14,118 nt of DNA. Origin: Chitinophaga pinensis (GTDB lineage Bacteria > Bacteroidota > Bacteroidia > UKL13-3). The position numbers and the translations under genes are program-made. Every line of letters begins with the position of its first letter. Position 1 is the stretch's first letter. Below, in pieces: positions 6,808-14,118 of the stretch. The notes below the pieces were generated by a model. That model searched no databases, was not told the origin of the DNA, and saw only the letters and a list, made by a program, of their open reading frames with translations. The DNA lies in assembly GCA_945875195.1 (NCBI GenBank), contig CAMCJW010000045.1:1-14118 (forward strand). Direction: 5' to 3'.

Positions 6808-7551
6808 TTAAATGGTATAATCTTCTGTTTTTTTAAATTTCAATATTACTGCAGTTCCTACCGAAATTTCACGGCTATCCTTGAGATCGATGAAAGATAA
6901 TTCTGCATTTATATCCAAAAATACCAATCGGTCTCTTACCAAGTTAATGCCATATGATTTTTTCTTCAGTTTTTTTTCTGTGGCTGTTGCCTCTCTTCCA
7001 ACGCCATTGTCTCTGATTTCACAAATCAATTTTCCATTATCCTCACTGATGTTTAAATTGAGCTTTCGCATTCCCTCTTCTTTGTGCATTAACCCATGCC
7101 AAATTGCATTTTCTAGAATGGGTTGAAAAATTAAGGGCTGAACCAAAACTTTTTCGGGTTGTATGCCTGCTTCAATAGAAACTTCATATACAAATGTATG
7201 TTCAAACCTCAATTGCTCTAGCTCTACATAAATTTGAAGTGCTTCCAATTCTGTGGCCAAAGTAATACGCTCATGGTTGGAGTTATCCAAAACCAATCGC
7301 ATCAATTTGGCAAACCTGCCTAAATAATCTGAGGCAATATCTGTTTCATTTTTTAGGATATATCGGTTAATGCTGTTGAGTGAATTAAAAATAAAATGAG
7401 GGTTCATTTGGGCTCTGATAGCCCGCAAATCAGATAACATTACCTGTTTGGCAAAACTCGACATTCGGCGTTGAAGTATATAATTGAACGTCCAATAAAT
7501 AAATGTTGCTACAATGAGTATGAAGCCTAAAATTAAAAAACCTTTTGTCAT
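6808..7551 (-). CDS. LytS/YehU-type sensor histidine kinase, short, no sensor domain
   Basis: 247 residues. One membrane helix at about residues 4-24 is followed by a short basic and helical link and the His_kinase domain (PF06580 type) with the phospho-acceptor H52 in RAQMNPHFIFNSLNSI. The ATPase part follows: N-box QPILENAIWHGL with N148, DNGVGR at 181-186, and SYGINLVRDRL at 199-209. It would autophosphorylate and pass phosphate to the regulator encoded two bases downstream. It has none of the long periplasmic, TPR or multi-helix input regions common in these kinases. An in-frame TGA 15 bases before the ATG shows this is the true reading-frame limit and not a truncated fragment with a lost start. 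The input signal may come through the membrane helix or a partner protein. Confidence 0.93.
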   Translation of the reverse strand: MTKGFLILGFILIVATFIYWTFNYILQRRMSSFAKQVMLSDLRAIRAQMNPHFIFNSLNSINRYILKNETDIASDYLGRFAKLMRLVLDNSNHERITLATELEALQIYVELEQLRFEHTFVYEVSIEAGIQPEKVLVQPLIFQPILENAIWHGLMHKEEGMRKLNLNISEDNGKLICEIRDNGVGREATATEKKLKKKSYGINLVRDRLVFLDINAELSFIDLKDSREISVGTAVILKFKKTEDYTI

Positions 7552-7680
7552 TCTTTGATTAATTCAAAAAATGAAAAGTAATAGATTTATTTAACTCTTT
7601 TCAATTTACTTATTATTTGGTCGTTTTTAACGAGAATTTGGTAGGTTCAAGCAATTAATGACAATATAAATAATCAAAGT
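7552..7680 (-). promoter_or_regulatory. Kinase-regulator upstream region with 21-base-spaced direct repeats
   Basis: 129 noncoding bases between recR and the kinase gene. It contains two exact copies of ATTTGGT (7615-7621 and 7636-7642), 21 bases start to start, that is two turns of the helix. Between them is a small inverted repeat, TCGTT (7621-7625) and AACGA (7629-7633). A 9-base inverted repeat, CTTTGATTA (7553-7561) and TAATCAAAG (7671-7679), borders the region. The direct-repeat geometry fits LytTR binding sites, so autoregulation is plausible, but the motif itself is not a known site. No clear promoter boxes were identified. Confidence 0.35.
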
Positions 7681-8289
7681 TTAATTGCTAGCGTAGGGAA
7701 TTCTGCCTAAAATAGATCTTCCTAAAGTTATTTCATCTGCATATTCTAGTTCACCTCCAACAGCAATACCTCTAGATATGGTGCTTATTTTTACCTGCAG
7801 TGGTTGTAGCTTCCTCGATAAATAAAATACAGTGGTATCTCCTTCCATGTTTGCACTCAAAGCCATGATTATTTCTTTGGCATCCATTTCTTTTGCGCGC
7901 TTTAGTAAACTTTCTATTTTTAATTGCTCTGGTCCTATACCTTGAATAGGGTTGATTAAACCACCTAAAACATGGTAAGTACCGTAAAATTGATTGGTAT
8001 TTTCAATGGCCATTACATCTCGTAAATCCTCCACTACACAAATGCTTTGTTGATCGCGCTTTGGGTTATTACAAATATTGCAATATTGGGCATCGCTTAC
8101 ATTGTTACATCGTTCGCAAAATCTAATTTCTTTCCGCAATTTAATTATGGCTTCTCCCATTTTGGTAACTTCTGTTTCTTCCTGTTTCAATAAAAACAAA
8201 ACCATTCGCAGGGCAGATTTCTTGCCAATGCCTGGAAATTTGGATAATTCGTTTACAGCCTCTTCTATGAGTGCAGATGGATAATTCAT
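7681..8289 (-). CDS. recR: Recombination mediator protein RecR
   Basis: 202 residues, the normal RecR length. Seen in order: a helix-hairpin-helix region (about residues 8-30, LSKFPGIGKKSALRM), a C4 zinc finger with C58, C61, C70 and C73 (CERCNNVSDAQYCNIC), a Toprim domain (about 82-176, ICVVEDLRDVMAIE, with ALSANMEGD), and the C-terminal GGELEYADEITLGRS motif that follows it. RecR acts with RecO and RecF to load RecA on single-stranded DNA at gaps. The ATG at 8289 gives the canonical N-terminus (MNYPSALIEEAVNELSKFPG). It is transcribed divergently from the phosphatase gene across a 74-base gap. No dnaX or ybaB neighbour is present in this window. Confidence 0.97.
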   Translation of the reverse strand: MNYPSALIEEAVNELSKFPGIGKKSALRMVLFLLKQEETEVTKMGEAIIKLRKEIRFCERCNNVSDAQYCNICNNPKRDQQSICVVEDLRDVMAIENTNQFYGTYHVLGGLINPIQGIGPEQLKIESLLKRAKEMDAKEIIMALSANMEGDTTVFYLSRKLQPLQVKISTISRGIAVGGELEYADEITLGRSILGRIPYASN

Positions 8290-8363
8290 GCGTGTACAAT
8301 ATTAGTAGAATTGTGATGAATATGTTTCAACAGATCTGTATTTTTACCCACCATTTTTTTACC
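8290..8363. promoter_or_regulatory. Divergent promoter region between recR and the IMPase gene
   Basis: Both flanking genes start outward from this 74-base gap, so both promoters must be here or inside the opposing gene. On the plus strand TATGTTTC (8321-8328) matches seven of eight positions of the Bacteroidota -7 element TAnnTTTG and lies 36 bases before the phosphatase ATG, but no TTTG is seen at the right distance upstream. On the minus strand TAATATTG (8304-8297) is a one-mismatch -7 candidate for recR, with a TTG at 8330-8328 as a slightly distant upstream box. The evidence is weak. Confidence 0.3.
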
Positions 8364-9164
8364 ATGATAGACTTAAATTTAATCTGCCAACAAGCCCGCA
8401 TTATTGCCAAAGAGGCGGGAGCACTTATAAGAACAGAACGCAAGAGCTTTTCCATGGGTGCGGTTGAGGTAAAAAGCTTTAACCAACTGGTGAGTTATGT
8501 TGATAAATCTGCTGAGGAGCTTTTGGTAAAAGGCCTTCATCAAATTTTACCTGAGGCAGGTTTTATTACCGAAGAGAATACCATTGCTACAGAACAAAAA
8601 GAGTGGATGTGGATCATAGACCCTTTAGATGGAACCACCAATTTTATTCATGATTTACCTGTTTATAGTGTGAGCATTGGACTTTTACACCAAGATAAAA
8701 TTAAAGTAGGGGTTGTTTATGAAGTTAACCACGATGAATTATTTTATGCTTGGCAAGGTGGGGGAGCTTGGCTAAATGGCAGAGCTATTCATGTAAAAAC
8801 CAATCCAGAATTAGGTAAATCATTGCTTGCAACCGGCTTTCCCTATTACGATTTTAAAGCCATGGAGCAATACCTCAATACTTTAAAATATTTCATGAAA
8901 AGCACCCAAGGCATGCGCAGAATGGGAAGTGCTGCAGTAGATTTAGCCTATACCGCTTGTGGTCGTTTCGATGGATTTTTTGAGTATGGTCTAAGTCCTT
9001 GGGACATTGCTGGAGGTATTTGTTTAATTGAAGAGGCGGGTGGTATTGTTACCGATTTTGAAGGCAACTCAAACTGCCATTTTGGTAAAGCAATCATCGG
9101 CGCCTCAGCCGCCATTTATCCTGAATTTTTTGCCGTAGTTTCCGAAAATTTAGGTCAGAAATAG
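8364..9164 (+). CDS. Inositol-1-monophosphatase family protein (SuhB-like)
   Basis: 266 residues from the ATG at 8364. Metal-site motifs of the family are complete: ITEEN with E70, IIDPLDGTTNFIHD with D86 and D89 (motif DPxDGTxxF), and SPWDIAGG with D214 (motif WDxAxG). They coordinate the Mg ions used to remove phosphate from inositol monophosphate or similar sugar phosphates. The frame is open further upstream to 8271, but that start would lie inside recR and add 31 residues unlike the family. The 8364 start gives the standard N-terminus (MIDLNLICQQARIIAKEAGA) and length, so I chose it. It is the only plus-strand gene and converges on the methyltransferase gene with two bases between stop codons. 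The exact substrate (inositol phosphate, NADP or PAP) cannot be fixed, though the sequence looks SuhB-like. Confidence 0.93.
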   Translation: MIDLNLICQQARIIAKEAGALIRTERKSFSMGAVEVKSFNQLVSYVDKSAEELLVKGLHQILPEAGFITEENTIATEQKEWMWIIDPLDGTTNFIHDLPVYSVSIGLLHQDKIKVGVVYEVNHDELFYAWQGGGAWLNGRAIHVKTNPELGKSLLATGFPYYDFKAMEQYLNTLKYFMKSTQGMRRMGSAAVDLAYTACGRFDGFFEYGLSPWDIAGGICLIEEAGGIVTDFEGNSNCHFGKAIIGASAAIYPEFFAVVSENLGQK

Positions 9165-9174
9165 CGCTATTTTT
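9157..9174. terminator. Short palindrome containing both convergent stop codons, weak terminator candidate
   Basis: The 14-base perfect palindrome AAATAGCGCTATTT (9159-9172) holds the TAG of the phosphatase gene (9162-9164) on one strand and the TAG of the methyltransferase gene (9169-9167) on the other. On the plus strand it is followed by a few more T (to 9176). As a hairpin it would have at most about seven pairs including one G-T, around a four-base loop, so it is a weak bidirectional terminator at best. Confidence 0.35.
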
Positions 9175-9811
9175 TTCTAATCAGCATCATGCCATCTCTG
9201 AGTGGCAGCAACATGCAATCAACTCTTGGATCAGCCTGAACCTTTTTGTTAAAGGCATCTAGCAGCTGGGTATCTTTGTCTTTTGCCAATGATTTTTCAT
9301 CTATTACCTTGCCGCTCCACAATACATTGTCTGCTAAAATTAATCCTCCTGGCGCAAGCTTGTCAATAATTAAATCAAAGTATTTTGAATAGCTCGCTTT
9401 ATCGGCATCTATAAATACCAAATCAAAAGTTTGTGGCAAAGTGCGAATGACTTGATAAGCATCTCCAATAATCATTTGAATTTTATTTTCAAAGCCTGCT
9501 TCCTTCACAAAATGATGAACCATGTCTTCTAATTCTGGATTCACATCTATGGTTATTAACTTGCCACCTTCTGCCAAACCTTCTGCCAAGCACAAGGCAG
9601 AGTAGCCCGTATAAGTGCCAATCTCTAAAATATATTTGGGTCGAACCAAAGCGCTAATCATAGCCAAAAATCTGCCTTGTAAATGGCCGCTCAACATACG
9701 TGGTTGTAGTACTTGCGCATGTGTGGCACGGTTTAGTTTTTTAAGAACTTCGGGTTCTTCAGTACTGTGCAATTCACAGTAAGCTTGCAAGGCCTCAGCT
9801 AAAAACTCCAT
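9167..9811 (-). CDS. Class I SAM-dependent O-methyltransferase (COMT-like, PF01596 type)
   Basis: 214 residues, the usual size for bacterial members of the catechol/caffeoyl-CoA O-methyltransferase family. Seen: the SAM-binding glycine motif ILEIGTYTGYSALCLAEGL (61-79, with E63), the acidic D89 at the end of strand 2 (LITIDVNPE), and divalent-metal ligands D135 in FIDADKASY and D161-N162 in LADNVLWSG. The conserved catalytic-site lysine K138 is also present. These enzymes methylate a hydroxyl group in a metal-dependent reaction; the acceptor cannot be deduced. There is no signal peptide, so it is cytoplasmic. The ATG lies two bases after the sprA stop, so it is very likely read from the sprA mRNA, though nothing shows a functional link to secretion. 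Its stop shares a palindrome with the convergent phosphatase gene. Confidence 0.93.
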   Translation of the reverse strand: MEFLAEALQAYCELHSTEEPEVLKKLNRATHAQVLQPRMLSGHLQGRFLAMISALVRPKYILEIGTYTGYSALCLAEGLAEGGKLITIDVNPELEDMVHHFVKEAGFENKIQMIIGDAYQVIRTLPQTFDLVFIDADKASYSKYFDLIIDKLAPGGLILADNVLWSGKVIDEKSLAKDKDTQLLDAFNKKVQADPRVDCMLLPLRDGMMLIRKK

Positions 9812-9813
9812 AA

Positions 9814-12800
9814 CTATTGTATTGTATAACGAACCGAAAAACCGCCAGTAGTAATTATCGTTGGGAATGAATTAGAGGTATAAGGATTTGTTTTTCTACG
9901 ATCATAGAAAATCCGCAACATCAATTTTTCATTGATCATGTAATCTATGGTAGGCTTAATACTAATTACTCGCTGACCAGATACCGGCTCACTTGTTGGC
10001 CTGTCGAGGTTTTGCACCAATGTTTGGTTTTCTCTAATGGTAAAATCAAACCTAAAACTAATATCATTGTTCACCATTTTCTTTCTTCCCCCTATGGTAA
10101 AAGGCAATACCAATTTGTTGGTTCTATAGCCAAGACCAAAAACAAATTCTTCACCTCTTTGCTCATTTAATTGCCTATTTCCTAAGGCTAAATTTAAGGT
10201 TCGGTCTTTGTTGTATTTAAAACTGGTGGTAATATTATTAACCAAGGTTACATCAATTCCAATGAGCGGTCCAAATCTTTCGGTGAGCGATATTTGCCTT
10301 ATCACATAAGCGGGTGCAAAGTCATTGCTAATTGTGGTATTTCGGGCAGTATCCATCACCGTTTGAAAGCCTGCAACATTGTAGTTACTTTGATAAGATG
10401 ATTGTATATTTACATTGGATGCATATTCTTTGATTGATTTCAATTTACTCAATCCGTTATAGGTTATTTTCCAATTTGGAATAGGAATATTTTGAAAAGC
10501 AGTGAGGGCAATACTTGAAGTTGAAACGCCTCTATAGGCCGAGAGAAATGCAGGAATTAATACGTCTTGTTGGTATGGACCATAGCCCTCAGGAAATGAA
10601 TCGCCCAACATGGGAATTCCTTTTTCTTGTGCCAATCTTTTGGCTATATCATAACGGTTATTTTCAAATTGTTTAAACACTTCGGTAACGCCATTCTTGT
10701 CTTCTTTTGAAAAAGCTGTTCTAATGATGCTGGTTGTAATGCTGTAACTTCCCATTTCTATGGGCGTTCCAAAATCCCTATAAACATTGCTGTCTTCATC
10801 AAATCGGAAATAAGCTGTTAAATTTCTTGAGTATGTTTTAGAAGCATTCAATTCAATTCTAAAATCTTCAATAGGCTCAAGTTGTGCCCTAGCTGTGAGT
10901 GCCTCCTGGTAATTTTGGATATAAGGATTAACAATGCGCGGGTCTTTGCTGATCCAACCTTTGTCTGCTGCCTTGAACCTAAAATTAGGATCTTGCATGC
11001 CAAAAATAAAGTCGGCACCTGGCGCGCCATTATCAAAATTCTGGCCAAAATATTGTGGTTTAGGATAAAATCCTGGTAAGGCTGTTCCTCTTGTAGTGCT
11101 ATATGTTCCACCCGCATTTTTAACCATGGTTAATAGCCTCACGGGAATTGAAATCCACATCGGATATTTGTCTCTGGTTTTGTCTTCTTTCTCTTCTTTT
11201 ACTTTCTTGCCTTTTTCAAGTTGCTGCTGTGGTTTAGGCTTGGGTGCCGAAGCTTGTTTTGGATTGGTGATTTTTCTATAAGCACCAAATTTATTGTAGA
11301 ATTGCACAAAGTTTAAATTCAAATTCCATTGTTGCTGTTGCGAGTTTTGAATGGTATTTCCTAAGCTATCTGCCGCTGGAGGCGCCTGTAACCACTGGTA
11401 GTTAGCAGAATAGTTATAAGTAAACTGACTAACCCATTGCATGTAAGGAATTTTGTTAACTGGGATATTAAAATTGGCCCTAACCGTTTGGTCAAATTTA
11501 GTCATCCTACCTCCTTCGTAGAAGTTTTGTTTAATAATTTCTTGTTTCTCGGGAGTGTTTTTACTTATTTCTCCATCTGGTTCATCTACCCTTGCATCTG
11601 CAGTTGCGTTATAATCAAGTTTAATGTTTTTGCTTAAATCGTAACGCAATTCATAATACCTGCGCATGGTAAAAAGCTTGTCGTATAAAATGGGTAACTT
11701 GGTTTCTCTACTGTCGTTGTTTCTATTCAATAACGCTCCATACCTTCTGTCTGCCTCTATTCTAAAACCCCAGCTCGCTGGCAAGTAATTAAAATTAAAA
11801 TCTTTGATGAGTTCTAGATTTTTGTTCTTAATAAAATTAAATGGCGTAACGGGGTTGTTTACAAAATTGTATGAGTATCCCAGCAAACCCCTGTAATTCT
11901 CTACAGTATTGTATTCCAAGGTTTGATTTCTTCTAAACAATTGGGTGTAGGAATAAGTAAAATTAAAGTTCTCAATATCCCACAAATAGGCTCGTTTTGA
12001 CCCAACCCTGTTTTTGCGAACGTTGGTGAAGTTGAAACTTTTACGCATACTATAATCATCGGAGGCCCTACTTATTTGGTCGCTGCGTTCTGGGTTAATT
12101 GTTTCATCTATTTCCTTTTGAAGCTTGGTATCTGGGTTGAGTGGATTATACAATGGGCGTATAATTGTACTTCCATAAGAAAAGAAAAATGGAATAGATA
12201 TACCAGATTTTTTAGGAAAAAACTTACCTAATTCAAAGTTGGTTTGGATATCATAAACATAATTATCAGCCAAACTCCTTTCAATTAATTTTTTATCAAT
12301 GCCACCCCAACCAACACCTTTGTAGTTACCACTCAATTGAACATTTCCAAAATCTGCTAGCTTAGCCAAAATCCTGCCTGTTGCAGCATCTCCGCCTTGC
12401 GTGTTAAAATCTGTCATCCTAAGCTCATTGAACCAAACTTCTGCGCATTTAGGAAGCCCATCGTCTGTAGTCTCGCCTGGTCTTCTCTTTGGGTTACGCA
12501 CACCCATCATCATTACTTTGAGCTGACTAAAATCTGGCATACCCACAACGGTATAAGTTGCGTTTCCAACTTTTCTGCTGTACGGAGCGGTAAAAGCAAA
12601 ACTGGCATTGGTTCGAGCAATTTTGGTGTTAATCATTTCCTCTAACACAATGGTCATTTCATTTTCAGATGGCCAAATTGCTGCTGGATCGCTGGCGCCA
12701 CTAGCTGTATATTTTAGAGGAATTTCAAATTCGTAATAGTTATTGGTTAAATCGGTACCAAAACGGAAAAATGCAGTTATTTCGTCATTTTTAAGATCTG

Positions 12801-14118
12801 CACCTTCTGCATGCACAAACATCTTTAACTTCTTGTATTGCCTCAAATCAACATTGGTATTTTTAAATACGCCTCTTGCATCACCATCTTTTAAATTACA
12901 AGTAAGTAAACTAATAGATTGCTCATTTTGTTGAATACTATTTGGGGAGCTAAAATCAATTTCGCGCTGTATGCCTGGAGGTACAACATAAATAATGGGT
13001 TTCCTTTGGCCATTCTTTTCAATATTCACAGTTGAAACCACAAATTGGGTATTGTCAGTAGGGTCAACCGGTTTGTGCTCTCCACCAGCCTCTAAATTGG
13101 TTAAGTACTTTCTCCAATCTGCCCTAACCAACTGTAATGATGCAAAACGCATCACAACTGGCTCGCTAAATCCGCGCATATACATCCTAATAAAACGGAT
13201 TGATTTAAAATCATTGATATCGCCAACCTTGCGTTCAAACTCACGAACAGGAATTTTTAGTTGGTACCATCTTTCTGGGGCATAATCGCCATTGATAAAT
13301 CTAGCATTGGCAGTAAGTGTATCTGTTACGTAATTTCTGCCTATGGTAAATGCATCCCTAGCAATCTCTACCTTATATTGAAAATATTCTTCTACACCAT
13401 TTACTGTATAGTCTTTATTCAAATCTTCATTATCGGGCACATTGGTGCTTGCCGTTGGATAGGTTTCTGTAGATTGGTTAACAGTAGGCGAATTGCCTTG
13501 GTGCCTATTGAATTTTTTATATCTATCTAATAATCCAGTTTCAGCAGCATCATAATCTTTTCCCAAATAATATTTGTAATTGTCATTAGATGGATCGGCT
13601 TCTGCATTGGTATAAGCAGTAGAGGTTGGTCCAAATTTGTTCAATACTTTTTGCAAATATTCTTGCTGGAAAAAACGCTTTTCCGCATCATCATTTAATC
13701 CATCCAAGCCTATATCTTGGTTCTTTCTTATATCTGGGTTGGCATCAAAAGCATAATTGATTACTGGTATACGTGGCACCAATCCCCAAATGGTGGTATC
13801 TGCTTGAGATATTTGTTCAGGAGAATTGTCTTTAGGTAAACCATTTTCAGCCGATCTCCTATTGTCTCTTAAAATGTCTTCCGAAATATTTCCTAGGTTC
13901 AAATAGAGGTATCCTTTATCTATACTTGATGGCTTATCTGCAAAGGGATCCATTACCCACATTTCAATATAATCTATATTGGCTTGCTCAAAATCATTTT
14001 GGTCAATTTTGCGCATAATACCACCCCAATTCGATTTAGGATTTCTTAAAGTACCATCTAGGTTTAAGTCGTTAACATTGTAATTATAAATTCCTTTTTC
14101 ACTAGGGTAAAATGCCAA
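9814..14118 (-). CDS. sprA: Type IX secretion outer-membrane translocon / gliding protein SprA (partial, C-terminal 1434 residues)
   Basis: The reading frame is open from the right edge to a TAG at 9816-9814. The first visible codon is TTG inside the gene, not a start; SprA is about 2400 residues, so roughly the N-terminal 40 percent is outside. Recognisable SprA traits: the segment NPKSNWGGIMRKI followed by IDYIEMWVMDPF near the beginning, repeats of this jelly-roll-like style (for example RYMRGFSEPVVMRFASLQL-like text at about residues 310-330 and AEVWFNELRMTDF at about 556-568), then a long run of alternating aromatic and polar beta-strand text to the end (SVRYTIQ), which is the large outer-membrane barrel through which T9SS cargo passes. 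A highly charged stretch lies at residues 954-984. No frameshift is seen. The methyltransferase gene follows after two bases. Confidence 0.95.
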   Translation of the reverse strand: MAFYPSEKGIYNYNVNDLNLDGTLRNPKSNWGGIMRKIDQNDFEQANIDYIEMWVMDPFADKPSSIDKGYLYLNLGNISEDILRDNRRSAENGLPKDNSPEQISQADTTIWGLVPRIPVINYAFDANPDIRKNQDIGLDGLNDDAEKRFFQQEYLQKVLNKFGPTSTAYTNAEADPSNDNYKYYLGKDYDAAETGLLDRYKKFNRHQGNSPTVNQSTETYPTASTNVPDNEDLNKDYTVNGVEEYFQYKVEIARDAFTIGRNYVTDTLTANARFINGDYAPERWYQLKIPVREFERKVGDINDFKSIRFIRMYMRGFSEPVVMRFASLQLVRADWRKYLTNLEAGGEHKPVDPTDNTQFVVSTVNIEKNGQRKPIIYVVPPGIQREIDFSSPNSIQQNEQSISLLTCNLKDGDARGVFKNTNVDLRQYKKLKMFVHAEGADLKNDEITAFFRFGTDLTNNYYEFEIPLKYTASGASDPAAIWPSENEMTIVLEEMINTKIARTNASFAFTAPYSRKVGNATYTVVGMPDFSQLKVMMMGVRNPKRRPGETTDDGLPKCAEVWFNELRMTDFNTQGGDAATGRILAKLADFGNVQLSGNYKGVGWGGIDKKLIERSLADNYVYDIQTNFELGKFFPKKSGISIPFFFSYGSTIIRPLYNPLNPDTKLQKEIDETINPERSDQISRASDDYSMRKSFNFTNVRKNRVGSKRAYLWDIENFNFTYSYTQLFRRNQTLEYNTVENYRGLLGYSYNFVNNPVTPFNFIKNKNLELIKDFNFNYLPASWGFRIEADRRYGALLNRNNDSRETKLPILYDKLFTMRRYYELRYDLSKNIKLDYNATADARVDEPDGEISKNTPEKQEIIKQNFYEGGRMTKFDQTVRANFNIPVNKIPYMQWVSQFTYNYSANYQWLQAPPAADSLGNTIQNSQQQQWNLNLNFVQFYNKFGAYRKITNPKQASAPKPKPQQQLEKGKKVKEEKEDKTRDKYPMWISIPVRLLTMVKNAGGTYSTTRGTALPGFYPKPQYFGQNFDNGAPGADFIFGMQDPNFRFKAADKGWISKDPRIVNPYIQNYQEALTARAQLEPIEDFRIELNASKTYSRNLTAYFRFDEDSNVYRDFGTPIEMGSYSITTSIIRTAFSKEDKNGVTEVFKQFENNRYDIAKRLAQEKGIPMLGDSFPEGYGPYQQDVLIPAFLSAYRGVSTSSIALTAFQNIPIPNWKITYNGLSKLKSIKEYASNVNIQSSYQSNYNVAGFQTVMDTARNTTISNDFAPAYVIRQISLTERFGPLIGIDVTLVNNITTSFKYNKDRTLNLALGNRQLNEQRGEEFVFGLGYRTNKLVLPFTIGGRKKMVNNDISFRFDFTIRENQTLVQNLDRPTSEPVSGQRVISIKPTIDYMINEKLMLRIFYDRRKTNPYTSNSFPTIITTGGFSVRYTIQ

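Noticed and set aside
7621..7633. Small hairpin (TCGTT/AACGA) as the recR terminator
   Set aside because: The stem has five pairs, a three-base loop and no T tract on the minus strand, and it lies about 50 bases past the recR stop.
7553..7679. Miniature inverted-repeat transposable element
   Set aside because: The 9-base arms are short, no target-site duplication flanks them and no second copy exists in the window; kept only as a low-interest repeat.
8271..8363. Upstream extension of the phosphatase gene by 31 codons
   Set aside because: The extended start would lie inside recR on the opposite strand, and the added residues do not resemble the family; the ATG at 8364 gives the canonical length.
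14116..14118. Possible start codon of the SprA fragment at the window edge
   Set aside because: The codon is TTG within an open frame, and the following sequence is central SprA text; the gene simply continues beyond the window.
1..14118. CRISPR arrays, tRNA or rRNA genes, transposases, phage or defence genes
   Set aside because: No regularly spaced repeats, RNA-gene signatures or matching proteins were seen; nearly all sequence is accounted for by the 14 genes listed.

Overview
The window comes from a member of the Bacteroidota. The evidence is an AT-rich sequence, a large C-terminal piece of SprA (the outer-membrane translocon of the type IX secretion system, found only in this phylum), a LytS-type kinase with a LytTR regulator, and a near absence of Shine-Dalgarno motifs before starts. 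I cannot place it to genus. Of 14 genes, 13 are on the minus strand. Coding density is high and no gene-free stretch exceeds about 170 bases.

Layout. Positions 1-5189 (minus) hold a tightly packed nuo operon for respiratory complex I, transcribed A-B-C-D-H-I-J-K-L, with nuoL running off the left edge. Genes abut or overlap by a few bases. nuoE, nuoF and nuoG, the NADH-oxidising input module, are absent: nuoD is followed 10 bases later by nuoH. As encoded here this is the 11-subunit type of complex I, with the N2, N6a and N6b iron-sulfur sites intact but no NADH site. A 169-base gap with two tandem hairpins separates it from the next gene.

Positions 5359-7551 (minus) hold a histidine kinase with one membrane segment and no sensor domain, its LytTR response regulator two bases downstream, then a 195-residue HD-domain phosphohydrolase. 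Positions 7681-9164 hold recR (minus) and a divergent inositol-monophosphatase-family gene (plus), the only plus-strand gene. Positions 9167-14118 (minus) hold the last 1434 residues of SprA and, two bases downstream of its stop, a class I O-methyltransferase. The phosphatase and methyltransferase genes converge with their stop codons inside one short palindrome.

Functionally the window combines energy conservation (complex I), protein secretion and gliding (SprA), a local signalling pair, and housekeeping genes. I found no CRISPR array, tRNA, rRNA, insertion sequence, phage gene or defence system. The most informative points are the missing EFG module, two strong Shine-Dalgarno motifs confined to nuoJ and nuoK, the PDE-like signature in the HD protein, and a 21-base-spaced direct repeat upstream of the kinase-LytTR operon. 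I see no convincing undescribed multi-gene system.
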